NCBI GenBank assembly: GCA_902799045.1
Contig: CADBZH010000013.1
Location: forward strand, 1-35,691
DNA from: an uncultured Eubacteriales bacterium
GTDB taxonomy: Bacteria; Bacillota; Clostridia; Christensenellales; Aristaeellaceae
Length of the DNA: 35,691 bases
Direction of reading: 5' to 3'
The notes beneath the pieces are model-generated. The model was not told where the DNA came from. It did not search any database and saw only the letters and a list, made by a program, of their open reading frames with translations. Both the position numbers and the translations under genes were made by a program. Numbering within the stretch: position 1 is the stretch's first letter; every line of letters begins with the position of its first letter. Of this stretch, positions 1-7,710 are shown in pieces.

Positions 1-2593
1 TCACCGCCACGGACACGCCCCCGATGGCCACCGAGCCGAAGACGACGTAGTACAGGATCATCAGCAGCACCACCATCGGCATGCCCTGCACCAGCCACAG
101 GCAGAAGCGCGTCACCAGGTTCGCCGCCGCGTTGCCGTTCCGGCACAGCATGAACACGCCAAAGCCCAGGATCGTGCCGAACAGGATGCTCAAAAGCGTG
201 ATCAGCAGCGTCGTCAGAACGCCCTCCACGAACAGTTTCCACCGGTCCTCGCGGATGAAGGTCTTGCCAAAGCTGGCGACGATGCCCGACTGAGCGTCGG
301 AATCCTCAGTCTCATTTGCAGCTGCGGGCGCCTCGGCCTTCAAAACCGCCATGAGCGTGCCGCCGGAGAAGTTCGGTTCGGAGAACAGCACGTTTTCGGC
401 GCGCTCCTCGGTGATGGTGATTCCGGTGCCTCCGAAGTCGCACTTGCCGGACTGCACTGCCGACAGCACGGCGTCGAAGCTCATGTCCACGATCTCAAGT
501 CCGTAGCCGTAGGCCTCGCAGAAGCGCACGGCGATGTCGATGTCATAGCCCACGATCCCGTTGTTCAGGATGTAGGCGAAGGGCTCGTACAGGGCCTCGG
601 TAGCCATGCGCAGCGTGCCGTTCGTCGCCGGGAGGGACTTGTAGTCCGCGATGGTCTTTTGGCTGTCGTCCTCGCCGAACCACTTTGCCTCGATCTGCGT
701 CATCGTGCCGTCCGCCCGGATGGTCTTCAGGTATTCGTTGAACTGGTCGCACAGGGCCTGCCCGCCGTCGGTCTTGGAGAACACATAGGCAAACTCGAAG
801 CTTTCCATGTATTCCGGGATGTAAGTCAGCCTGTCGTCCTGCTCCATCTCCACCTTGAGCACGGGCTCATCCACGATATAGGCGTCGATCTTGTAGGTCG
901 TCAGGGCACTGATCAGGTCCGCCTTGGTGTTGTAATAGGATATCTCCGCATTCGGCAGCCGCTCGGCCACCGTCTTGTCAAAGGAGGTGCCGGTCTGCAC
1001 GCCGATGCGCTTGCCGTCCAGCTCGGAAATCGTCGTAAAGACGCCCTGGGCCGCAGCCTGGTTGGAGCCGTCCCTGTTCCACACCGCCATGCGGATGCCG
1101 CCGTAATAGTCCGGCGTGCCGAACAGCACGGCCTCGGCGCGCTCCTCGGTGACGGTGATGCTGCTGGCGGCGAAATCGACCTTGCCGCTCTGCACCGCGG
1201 GCAGCATGCCGCCAAAGCTCATGGACACGACCTCGAGCCCGTAGCCGCTGGCCTCACAGAACCGGGCGGCCACGTCCAGGTCGTAGCCCACGGCGCGGCC
1301 ATCCTTCATGTAGGCGAAGGGCGGGTGCATGAGGTCCGCTGCCATGCGCAGCGTGCCGTTGGGGGCGGGCAGGTGCTCGTAGTCCAGCACCGTGCGCGCG
1401 GAATCGTCCGTGCCGAACCATACGGCGTCGATCTCCTTCATCGTGCCGTCGGCCCACAGGCCGTCCACGAACGCGCTGTACTCGTCGCACAGGGCCTGCC
1501 CATCCTCCGTCTTGGCGAACACGGCGGCCAGGTTGCTCTCCGCCAGGCGGCCCTCCAGAAGCTGCAATTCGGGGTTTTCGATCTGCATGAAGCGGATGAC
1601 GGGCTCGTCCGAGGTCCAGGCGTCGACCTTTCCCGCCTTCAGCGCGGCCAGGGAATCGGTCTGGGTTTCAAAATAGTTCACCTGGGCGTCGGGATAGAGC
1701 TTTTCGAGCATCTGTCCGCTGATCGTGCCGGTCTGAACGGCAATGCGCTTGTCGGCCATGTCGTCCAGGGTGAGGGTCGCGACCGGCTCGTCGGCCTGCG
1801 CCGCCGGCTCGTCTCCGGCATCGCGAATGACCAGCGTCGTGCCGCTATGGTAATTGGGGCTGCTGAACAGCACGCTCTCCGCGCGCTCCTCAGTGACGGC
1901 GATGCCGGTGGCCGAAAAATCCACCTTGCCGCTCTGGACCGCGGGCAGTATCCCCGCAAAGTCCATCGGAACGACCTTCAGCCGATAGCCGTTCGCCTCG
2001 CAGAAGCGCGCGGCGATGTCCACGTCGTAGCCCACGATGTCGTTGTCCTTTACATAGGCAAAGGGCAATATGGAGGTATCCACCGCCATGCGCAGCGTGC
2101 CGTTGGTGTCCGGCAGCGCCTCGTAGTCCAGCACCGTGCGCCTGGAATCGTCCGTGCCGAACCATACGGCGTCGATCTCCTTCATGGTGCCGTCTGCCCA
2201 CAGGCTGTCCACGAAAGCGCTGTACTGTTCGCAAAGCGCCCGCCCGGCATCATTCTTCGGGAAAATCGCGGCGAGCTCGCTGCTGTCCAGCTTGGCCGTG
2301 ATCCGCAAGCCCGGGTTCTCGATCAACATGAAGCGGGCGACGGACTCGTCGGTCGCCCAGGTCTCCACCTTCTTCGCCCGAAGGGCGGCCAGGCAGTCCG
2401 TCTGCGTATTGAAGTATTCGATCTGCAGATCGGGCACGACGGACAGCGCCACGTCGCCGCTGATCGTACCCGTCTGGACGGCGACGCTCTTGCCGCGCAT
2501 CGCGGCGATTTCCGGGGAGAGGTCGCCCTCCGCCAGGGCCATACCGGCGAGCGCCATGAGCAGCGCAAGCAGCAGGGTCAGTTGCTTCCTCAT
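1..2593 (-). CDS. Fused ABC transporter: signal peptide, three tandem family-3 substrate-binding units, permease start (C-terminus cut by window)
   Basis: 864 codons are visible and the gene runs off the left edge. ATG at 2593 follows an AGGAGT ribosome site and starts a signal peptide (MRKQLTLLLALLMALAGMA). Three tandem units of about 248, 246 and ~115+ residues follow; the phrase NGTLRMA recurs at residues 164, 412 and 658, each followed by the PFAY and GYD[VIL]D motifs of SBP_bac_3 (polar amino-acid) proteins. From about residue 772 a HisM/GlnP-type permease begins (FVEGVLTTLLITLLSILFG). Fusion of binding domains to a permease is known in GlnPQ-type importers, so uptake of an amino acid is the likely role; the substrate is unknown. 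Oddly, the first unit begins with the second-lobe half (GKSVAVQTGTISGD, about residue 30) and the last ends after the first-lobe half, so the array is circularly permuted. Units 1 and 2 are nearly identical in DNA over about 70 bp, which suggests recent duplication or conversion. Confidence 0.9.
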   Translation of the reverse strand, partial: MRKQLTLLLALLMALAGMALAEGDLSPEIAAMRGKSVAVQTGTISGDVALSVVPDLQIEYFNTQTDCLAALRAKKVETWATDESVARFMLIENPGLRITAKLDSSELAAIFPKNDAGRALCEQYSAFVDSLWADGTMKEIDAVWFGTDDSRRTVLDYEALPDTNGTLRMAVDTSILPFAYVKDNDIVGYDVDIAARFCEANGYRLKVVPMDFAGILPAVQSGKVDFSATGIAVTEERAESVLFSSPNYHSGTTLVIRDAGDEPAAQADEPVATLTLDDMADKRIAVQTGTISGQMLEKLYPDAQVNYFETQTDSLAALKAGKVDAWTSDEPVIRFMQIENPELQLLEGRLAESNLAAVFAKTEDGQALCDEYSAFVDGLWADGTMKEIDAVWFGTDDSARTVLDYEHLPAPNGTLRMAADLMHPPFAYMKDGRAVGYDLDVAARFCEASGYGLEVVSMSFGGMLPAVQSGKVDFAASSITVTEERAEAVLFGTPDYYGGIRMAVWNRDGSNQAAAQGVFTTISELDGKRIGVQTGTSFDKTVAERLPNAEISYYNTKADLISALTTYKIDAYIVDEPVLKVEMEQDDRLTYIPEYMESFEFAYVFSKTDGGQALCDQFNEYLKTIRADGTMTQIEAKWFGEDDSQKTIADYKSLPATNGTLRMATEALYEPFAYILNNGIVGYDIDIAVRFCEAYGYGLEIVDMSFDAVLSAVQSGKCDFGGTGITITEERAENVLFSEPNFSGGTLMAVLKAEAPAAANETEDSDAQSGIVASFGKTFIREDRWKLFVEGVLTTLLITLLSILFGTILGFGVFMLCRNGNAAANLVTRFCLWLVQGMPMVVLLMILYYVVFGSVAIGGVSVAV

Positions 2594-2802
2594 TGCATTC
2601 ACTCCTGTCCCGGCGGTCGCGGCAGGTCGGGTCAGGCAGGCCGACCGCCAGTTCCGCCGAGATTCCATTTATAAATATTTCTACATTTCCCCTCTATTTT
2701 CCTGCCTCACTGGAAAAATTAGACTCATCACGGAAGCTTGGGGGTGGGATGGATGGTTTGGGCGGAATACTGCCCTCAATGCCACAGGACATCGAAACGC
2801 AC

Positions 2803-2869
2803 AGATCCTTCGCTGCGCTCAGGAAGACAGCATTGCGTCGTTTGTCGTCCCGGGCGCAGTGAAGGATCT
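2803..2869. repeat. Imperfect inverted repeat (palindromic intergenic element)
   Basis: The arms AGATCCTTCGCTGCGC and GCGCAGTGAAGGATCT pair over 16 bp with one mismatch, around a 35-nt loop. The element lies in the 340-bp gap between the fused transporter gene and the amino-acid permease; no other gene is seen in that gap. It resembles short dispersed palindromic repeats of clostridial genomes. It could form a hairpin in the transcript of the permease gene, which ends at 2933 on the same strand, but it has no clear U-tract. Confidence 0.6.
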
Positions 2870-2932
2870 GCATGAAACGTCAAGCGGTCATCCCTCCCGC
2901 AGCGTTCCGCAAAGGGCCAAAGCACGACCGCT

Positions 2933-4594
2933 TCATTCTGAAAGGTGCTCCGCGTCGTCCCGGGTCGGTTCGCTGGCAGCGCGCAGCTCCTCATGCTTTT
3001 TGCGCACCAGCCGCTGGATGTACATCATCTCGCCGAGGCCGATGAACACCACCAGCAGCATGATCACGCCCTCCAGCCCCAGCGTGTCGCGCACCGTCTG
3101 CACGCTCTCGGCGGCCATCAGGCGCTTGCCGAGCCACATCAGCGCCGAAAACAGCAGCAGCGCGAACAGCGCCACGCCGGTGGACGACGTGCCGTCCTTG
3201 GAGGCCGCGCCGGAGCGGGACACGATGCGCAGGTAGAACATGAAGCCCAGCAGGCACCACAGCGACAGCAGCAGATAGGCGCTCGAGCCCATCATCTCGA
3301 TGGCGGTGAGTCTCGGAACCAGCTGCGCGACGACAAAAGCCACGGAGATGACGACGCCCGCGATGCCCAGCACGACGAACTTTCGGTTGCCGGTCTGCTT
3401 CGCCAGCCGCCAGGCGGAGGCGGAGGTATAGCCGAAGCCGATGATCGCGCCCAGCGAAGTCAACTCCATGAAGCATTGCAGCGTGCTCCTGCCGAAGATG
3501 GAGATGACGATGGAGACCAGCATGATGAACAGTATGCTGTAGGTGGTGCCCTCGAACTTCTGGGACAGGATGCGATCCTCGGCCATCGTGGAGAGCACGC
3601 GGGTGATGGCGCGATAGGCCGCGATCATGCCCGTCAGTATGGCGGCCAGGGCGGCCACGGCCATGATCAGCATTCCTCCGCTGCCCATGACGGAGCGGGC
3701 GGCGTTGAAGGTGGGCACCGAGGCCACGCCGTCCAGCTGGCCGAGGTCGGCGATATAGGCCTGCCAGGAGGCGTAGCCGTCCGGCACGGAGCTCACGCCC
3801 ACCAGCGCCAGCGCGGCGTAGACGAGGCCGCTGAGCAGGATCGCGGCGAGCAGGATCCAGCGGGAGCGGTGGATCTTGAAGTCAAAGTGGGCCGTCTCCA
3901 GTGAGATGACCTCGAAGCCCACGAAAGCCCACGGCGCAAGCATCACGATCGTGAACACGGCGAAGGGCCGGCTGACGCCCCGGATGCCGAAGCCGTCGCC
4001 GAGGCTCTCCAGGTTGATCCGCGGCAGGCAGAAGGCCGCGACGATCACGACGCCCACCAGCATGACCACCGCCAGGATGGTCTGCACCCGCTGCAGGAAG
4101 GGCTTGGCGTTGATGAACAGCAGCGCGATGACCGCCAGGGCGACGATGGAAGCCCCCACCTCGCCCATGAAGATGTAATTCCCGGCGATGTTGTAGGCGT
4201 AATAGCCGATCTGCAGCCGCCGTCCAAACACCATGCGGATCACCAGGAACAGCGACGTGGCGTTCATGAACAGGATCGTCAGGTAGCTCAGCGAGAGGAA
4301 CCAGGCGCACAGGAAGGCGTGGTCCCTGCCGAAAGCCTCCTTCGTGTAGGCATAGACGCCGCCGGTGCCCGGCCTTCGCCGCATCAGAAAGAAGAAGTTC
4401 GCGCCGATGACCAGCATGGACAGCACCATGAAGGGCACGGCGAGGAGCGTGCCGAGGGGGCCGCCCACGGGCAGGAAAGTGGTCCCCGGCATCATGAACG
4501 CGCCCCAGCCGATGATGCAGCCGAAGGCGATCGCCCAGACGTCCAGGGACGACAGGTATCTGTCGTATTCGCCGCTGATTCTGTTGTCCTGCAT
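2933..4594 (-). CDS. APC-family amino-acid permease
   Basis: A 553-residue multi-spanning protein of the amino acid-polyamine-organocation superfamily, expected to move amino acids across the cytoplasmic membrane by proton symport or exchange. The N-terminal part holds the typical first-helix glycine motif (AIAFGCIIGWGAFMMPG) followed by the GTGGVYAYTKEAFG segment of TM2-3; about 12 hydrophobic segments follow, and the end is a charged cytoplasmic tail. ATG at 4594 is preferred over an in-frame GTG at 4621 because GGAGGG sits 6 nt upstream of it. It appears to be a single-gene unit with its own -10 box at 4665-4670. The substrate cannot be read from the sequence. The adjacent asparaginase relic at 4974-5063 raises, but does not show, a former link to asparagine or glutamine use. 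Confidence 0.88.
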   Translation of the reverse strand: MQDNRISGEYDRYLSSLDVWAIAFGCIIGWGAFMMPGTTFLPVGGPLGTLLAVPFMVLSMLVIGANFFFLMRRRPGTGGVYAYTKEAFGRDHAFLCAWFLSLSYLTILFMNATSLFLVIRMVFGRRLQIGYYAYNIAGNYIFMGEVGASIVALAVIALLFINAKPFLQRVQTILAVVMLVGVVIVAAFCLPRINLESLGDGFGIRGVSRPFAVFTIVMLAPWAFVGFEVISLETAHFDFKIHRSRWILLAAILLSGLVYAALALVGVSSVPDGYASWQAYIADLGQLDGVASVPTFNAARSVMGSGGMLIMAVAALAAILTGMIAAYRAITRVLSTMAEDRILSQKFEGTTYSILFIMLVSIVISIFGRSTLQCFMELTSLGAIIGFGYTSASAWRLAKQTGNRKFVVLGIAGVVISVAFVVAQLVPRLTAIEMMGSSAYLLLSLWCLLGFMFYLRIVSRSGAASKDGTSSTGVALFALLLFSALMWLGKRLMAAESVQTVRDTLGLEGVIMLLVVFIGLGEMMYIQRLVRKKHEELRAASEPTRDDAEHLSE

Positions 4595-4664
4595 AATGAA
4601 TCCCTCCGCCAATCTTTGCACGTCCGGTCAGTGCCGCTTCGCGCGCAAAACCCCGTTTAAGATA

Positions 4665-4693
4665 ATTATAACACAGAAAGTGCCGCTTGAAAA
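4665..4693 (-). promoter_or_regulatory. Candidate promoter of the amino-acid permease, overlapping a perfect palindrome
   Basis: On the minus strand a perfect TATAAT (4670-4665) follows a weak TTTTCA -35 (4693-4688) with a 17-nt spacer. The -35 lies inside the 13-bp palindrome 4682-4711, so a protein bound there, or the hairpin acting as terminator for upstream minus-strand transcription, could affect initiation. The -10 is convincing and the -35 is weak. Confidence 0.5.
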
Positions 4694-4723
4694 GGCTTCT
4701 TTTCAAGCGGCGTTCACCGGCGG
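4682..4723. repeat. Perfect 13-bp palindrome plus 3' extension shared with 7926-7948
   Basis: GCCGCTTGAAAAG (4682-4694) and CTTTTCAAGCGGC (4699-4711) form a perfect hairpin with a 4-nt loop. The right arm and the next bases, 4701-4723, are identical over 23 nt to 7926-7948 at the end of the helicase gene. It could be a terminator for minus-strand transcripts coming from 5106, although the T-tract is poor, or a dispersed palindromic repeat. A looser relative may lie at 25644-25677. Confidence 0.7.
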
Positions 4724-4977
4724 AAGATATTCGATCCTCCGTCCCGGCGGCTTACTTCAGTGAACAGACCCAAAAGAACATGGAGAAGCAGAGGCTGTCC
4801 TGCGGCGCGGATGAGCTGGCGGAAAGGGTGGCCATGTTGGATATTGATGGATCGAATGCGATTCAGTTTATGTCGTGTGTTCGCTATGGCGACAGATGGT
4901 ATAACCGCACCCCCATGAGCATCCTGGCCATGATCGCCGGGACAGAAACCTATTCCGGCGGATTGGTGTGGCAATGA
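4687..4977 (+). pseudogene. Relic of an unidentified gene upstream of the asparaginase fragment
   Basis: This open frame encodes up to 96 residues. The first 12-15 come from the palindromic repeat, so the true gene looks truncated at its 5' end. The remaining ~75 residues (for example VAMLDIDGSNAIQFMSC and TPMSILAMIAGTETYSGG) read like the C-terminal part of a globular protein that I do not recognise. No good ribosome site precedes an internal ATG at 4780. The stop overlaps the asparaginase start (ATGA at 4974), an arrangement typical of an operon, so the two were probably co-transcribed before both were damaged. Confidence 0.5.
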
Positions 4978-5063
4978 AGAGAATCCTTGTCATTTACACC
5001 GGCGGAACGATTGGGATGGTCGGTACACCCAACGGCTACGCGCCGGAGAAGGAACTCTGCTGA
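4974..5063 (+). pseudogene. ansA: Truncated type I L-asparaginase (first 29 codons only)
   Basis: The 29-residue frame starts MKRILVIYTGGTIGMV, carries the TGGTI active-site signature of the asparaginase family (nucleophile Thr in the first beta-strand loop) and the GYAP segment after it, then stops at TGA (5061-5063). Intact AnsA enzymes have about 330 residues, so about 90% is missing; what follows is only about 40 nt before the convergent kinase gene. The sequence directly shows the N-terminus; loss of function is inferred from the length. A 7-bp palindrome (TGAAATC t GATTTCA, 5061-5075) sits exactly at the break. Confidence 0.8.
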
Positions 5064-5105
5064 AATCTGATTTCATGTCATGTTGCAGTTCAAATATCTC
5101 ACGAT

Positions 5106-6317
5106 TCATTTTCCCTCATCCTGTGGTATGAATATTGTTACCCTTGTTCCACCCGCTTCGCGCTCTTCGATTTCCAGCGTCCCGCCGCACATCGTTTTCA
5201 GCCGCTCGCGGATGTTTTTGAGCGCGTAGTTCGGCTCATCGTCGTCCGTCGGCGCGAAGCCGGGGCCGGTGTCCTCCACGGTGATCTTCACGCCCCGAGC
5301 CGTGTCCCGGGTGACAACAGAGACGTACAGCGGCTCCAGATCCGGGTCCATGCCGTGCTTGACGGCATTTTCCACGATGGGCTGAAGCGTCAGGGGCGGT
5401 ATGCGGAAGAAGGTGTCCGGCGTGTCAAACTCCACGAACAGGCGGCCTTCAAAGCACGCTTGCTCCACCGCGAGATACGCCCGGGTGTGCTCCAGCTCCT
5501 TTTCAAAGGGAATCGTGTCCTCCTGTGCGATGGCTGTGAAGTTGTTTTGCAGGTAGCGGGTAAAATCCCGTATGATCCGCTGAGCCCTGGGCGGATCCTT
5601 TGCGCAGAGGTAATAGACGTTCATCAACGTGTTGTAGATGAAATGTGGCCGCATTTGCGCCACAGCGGCGCGCGTCCTCTGCTGCGCCGCTTCATCCCGC
5701 TGCATCAGATAGCGCCTGACCAGCTCCGCCATCAGGTACAGCTCCACGAGGATGATCTGTATGACGTCCACGGCGAAAAAGCAAACCAGAAACATGACGA
5801 ATTGCGCGCCCGTTACCCTCTTGCGTCTCAGAAACAGCGCGATCAGACAGTTGACCGTGAGCGCCGAAATGATGACGACATACACATAAGACCAGCGCCC
5901 GGCGCGCGTCGCATAGTCCGGCGTGATGCTGACCGCGCCGGTGAGATGCGCCAGCCACTGCGCCGCGATCAACGCCGCCGTCAGCGCACACTGGATGCGC
6001 ATGGCCGCGCTTTTGAGGTAGTTTTCGCCGCAGCATTGGAGGAAATAGGCGAACACCAGCAGCGACGGAAGCGGGGTGATCAGCGCCTCGGCACAGAGCA
6101 GCGCCCGAAACAGGGAATGCGAAACCTGATTCTGCGCGGCAGCGCGTTTCAACAGGGCGAGCGCCGCGCTGAGAAGGGCCGAGGACAGTATGGCAATGCA
6201 CAGGCGCGCGGGCCATCGGTCGATGTCGCGGGCAAGGAAGACCAGAATCAACCCGAATATGCCAAACAGAACCGCCGACGCCTCCGCCGCCGCCCAAAAA
6301 TCAAACCCCAACATCAT
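5106..6317 (-). CDS. LytS/YesM-type membrane sensor histidine kinase
   Basis: A 403-residue kinase. About residues 1-190 hold six or seven hydrophobic segments and no large extracytoplasmic domain, so the signal is probably sensed in the membrane or cytoplasm. The His_kinase (PF06580) box MRPHFIYNTLMNVYYL follows, with the phospho-accepting His near residue 225, then a HATPase_c domain with the N-box ENAVKHGM and G-boxes EDTGPGF and GGTRVTIFIP. The start ATG at 6317 overlaps the stop of the upstream regulator (ATGATG), and GAGGGGG lies just before it, so the two genes are translationally coupled and form a kinase-regulator pair. LytS/YesM kinases normally pair with LytTR or AraC regulators; here the partner is an XRE-receiver protein. 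The signal and targets are unknown. Confidence 0.9.
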   Translation of the reverse strand: MMLGFDFWAAAEASAVLFGIFGLILVFLARDIDRWPARLCIAILSSALLSAALALLKRAAAQNQVSHSLFRALLCAEALITPLPSLLVFAYFLQCCGENYLKSAAMRIQCALTAALIAAQWLAHLTGAVSITPDYATRAGRWSYVYVVIISALTVNCLIALFLRRKRVTGAQFVMFLVCFFAVDVIQIILVELYLMAELVRRYLMQRDEAAQQRTRAAVAQMRPHFIYNTLMNVYYLCAKDPPRAQRIIRDFTRYLQNNFTAIAQEDTIPFEKELEHTRAYLAVEQACFEGRLFVEFDTPDTFFRIPPLTLQPIVENAVKHGMDPDLEPLYVSVVTRDTARGVKITVEDTGPGFAPTDDDEPNYALKNIRERLKTMCGGTLEIEEREAGGTRVTIFIPQDEGK

Positions 6318-6904
6318 ATCAGCCCCCTCACGGGATACCGCAGCTTGGGAATCTGCCGAAGGATCTCCTCCGCGTCCAACGGCTTGAGCAGAAAGCCGCA
6401 GGCGCCGGTGTCCCAGGCGTCGAAGGCGTATTCCCGATAGCCGGTCAGATAGATCACGTTGGTGCGCGGGCGGATGCGCAGCAGCTCCCGGCACAGGTCA
6501 AGACCGCTGCTCCTGCCCAGCTCAATGTCCAGGAACGCCAGCGATACCGGGTTCTGCGTAAAATACTCCACGGCCTCCTGCCGCCTTGTAAAGCCGACGA
6601 TATTCGCGCCTGGCAGTGCCTGGCGCAGAATGGGGAGCCCTCCTTCAAGAACGATGGGGCTGTCGTCCACCAGCAGTACGTTGGGCGCTCCGTCAGATTT
6701 CTCCGCAGCCGCCAGCAGCGCCGCGGTATCCACGCCCAGGGTCTCCGCAATCAGGGCAACCGTAGCAACGTCGGGCATGCGGCGGCCCACCTCCCAGTTT
6801 GCGACACTGGGGCGGCCTACATGCAGACGATCCGCCAGCTGCTGCTGGGAAAGCCCGCTTTCAATGCGGAGACGGCGCACCGTATCTCCGAAGGATTTCG
6901 TCAT
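6314..6904 (-). CDS. XRE helix-turn-helix / receiver-domain response regulator
   Basis: A 196-residue protein with reversed domain order. Residues about 5-62 form an XRE/Cro-type HTH (LSQQQLADRLHVGRPSVANW), and residues about 75-190 form a CheY-like receiver. All receiver landmarks are visible: acidic pair D80-D81, phospho-acceptor D126 (LAFLDIELG), T154 (YLTG) and K174 (LLKPL). It is therefore likely phosphorylated by the coupled LytS-type kinase (5106-6317), changing DNA binding of an N-terminal XRE domain. Most response regulators carry the receiver first and a winged-helix, LytTR or AraC output last. There is no other output domain. The MITE at 6926-7089 lies 21 bp upstream of the start, so its promoter may lie in or beyond that element. 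Confidence 0.9.
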   Translation of the reverse strand: MTKSFGDTVRRLRIESGLSQQQLADRLHVGRPSVANWEVGRRMPDVATVALIAETLGVDTAALLAAAEKSDGAPNVLLVDDSPIVLEGGLPILRQALPGANIVGFTRRQEAVEYFTQNPVSLAFLDIELGRSSGLDLCRELLRIRPRTNVIYLTGYREYAFDAWDTGACGFLLKPLDAEEILRQIPKLRYPVRGLI

Positions 6905-6925
6905 GGCGATTCTGCCCCCTTCTCA

Positions 6926-7089
6926 TAGAGTGTGTTTCTAAGTGCCGGGAGATGCAGTTTCGAGTGGATTTGGGCGCATTTCAAGGCGCTTTTCCGCAGG
7001 CTTACTGATTGCAAGTCAAGGAAAAGCAACGCAGAAATGCAGTCAAAGACGCCGAAAATGCGCTTCAGGCATTTTAGAAACACACTCTA
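6926..7089. mobile_element. MITE-like element with perfect 16-bp terminal inverted repeats
   Basis: The ends TAGAGTGTGTTTCTAA (6926-6941) and TTAGAAACACACTCTA (7074-7089) are perfect inverted complements bounding 164 bp. Both ends finish in TA, as expected for a TA-targeting (Tc1/mariner/IS630-like) transposase acting in trans, but no transposase lies in the window. The right half recurs at about 25729-25815. It contains a short open frame on the minus strand beginning MFLKCLKRIFGVF, which I regard as a by-product of the repeat. It separates the XRE-receiver operon from the divergent small membrane protein gene. Confidence 0.82.
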
Positions 7090-7163
7090 ATAATAGCATA
7101 CAGAATATGGATTGAAAATACAAGCGCAAGCGCCTTAATCGTTGTGTCTTTCTGAAACGTCCC

Positions 7164-7192
7164 TTTTCTGACGCTGCTCATTTGGATATAAT
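7164..7192 (+). promoter_or_regulatory. Candidate promoter of the small membrane protein gene
   Basis: A perfect TATAAT at 7187-7192 lies 68 nt upstream of the start at 7261. The best -35 at standard spacing is TTTTCT (7164-7169), a weak match. No other promoter is visible between the MITE and the gene. Confidence 0.4.
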
Positions 7193-7260
7193 GGAAACGG
7201 GTGCACAATGACAAAGGTGTTATTGTGAAAGCACATCCACACAAAGGAGGAACGAACAAA

Positions 7261-7710
7261 ATGAGCCTTGACAACGCAAAGAAGTCGATCACCATCCTCG
7301 GCGTGCTGAACATCATCCTCGGTATCTTCGGAATTGGTCTGGGCGTCGCTTTCCTTTCGGGCGGCAACATGCTCGGCAAGAGCGTCATTGAAACGGCCGC
7401 GCCCGCTGCTGAAGGCGCGGCGGAGGCGCTCACCATGTCGGGAATCATGCTCGTCCTGGGCGTCTTCGTGCTGGTCGCGGCCGTCGTCGACCTGCTGCTG
7501 GGCATCTTTTCGATCATCGGCGGGAAGAACTCGGTCAAGATCATGCCCGCCTATGTGCTCTCTATAATCGCGATTATCCTGTCGGTCGTTACCATGATCC
7601 TCGATTTCGCGAATGGCGTGAATGTCTCCACCATACTTGACGGTATCGTGGGCATCGTCTTCAGCGTGACTTCGTTCGCCTGCGCGAGGACCATCCGCAA
7701 CAGCCTTTGA
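7261..7710 (+). CDS. Small four-helix membrane protein of unknown function
   Basis: A 149-residue hydrophobic protein. ATG at 7261 is chosen because AAAGGAGG lies about 10 nt upstream; an in-frame start at 7201 has no such site. Four predicted membrane segments lie at about residues 9-33, 58-82, 92-112 and 120-140, with an Ala/Glu-rich loop between the first two. There is no signal peptide apart from the first helix. It resembles small clostridial membrane proteins of the general kind annotated as hypothetical, and I recognise no family with confidence. It is a monocistronic unit on the plus strand, followed by GC-rich stem-loops. Confidence 0.75.
   Translation: MSLDNAKKSITILGVLNIILGIFGIGLGVAFLSGGNMLGKSVIETAAPAAEGAAEALTMSGIMLVLGVFVLVAAVVDLLLGIFSIIGGKNSVKIMPAYVLSIIAIILSVVTMILDFANGVNVSTILDGIVGIVFSVTSFACARTIRNSL

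Noticed and set aside
659-2674. A 671-codon open frame on the plus strand
   Set aside because: It is antisense to the triple binding-domain gene, repeats because that gene repeats, and has no ribosome site or recognisable domain.
5061-5075. Perfect 7-bp palindrome TGAAATC t GATTTCA as a regulatory operator
   Set aside because: It lies between two convergent units at the break of the asparaginase relic; no promoter is close, so an operator role is unsupported.
6901-7083. Short minus-strand frame beginning MFLKCLKRIFGVF within the MITE, with a partial homologue at 25809
   Set aside because: It coincides with the repeat ends and has no ribosome site; the shared sequence is explained by the mobile element.
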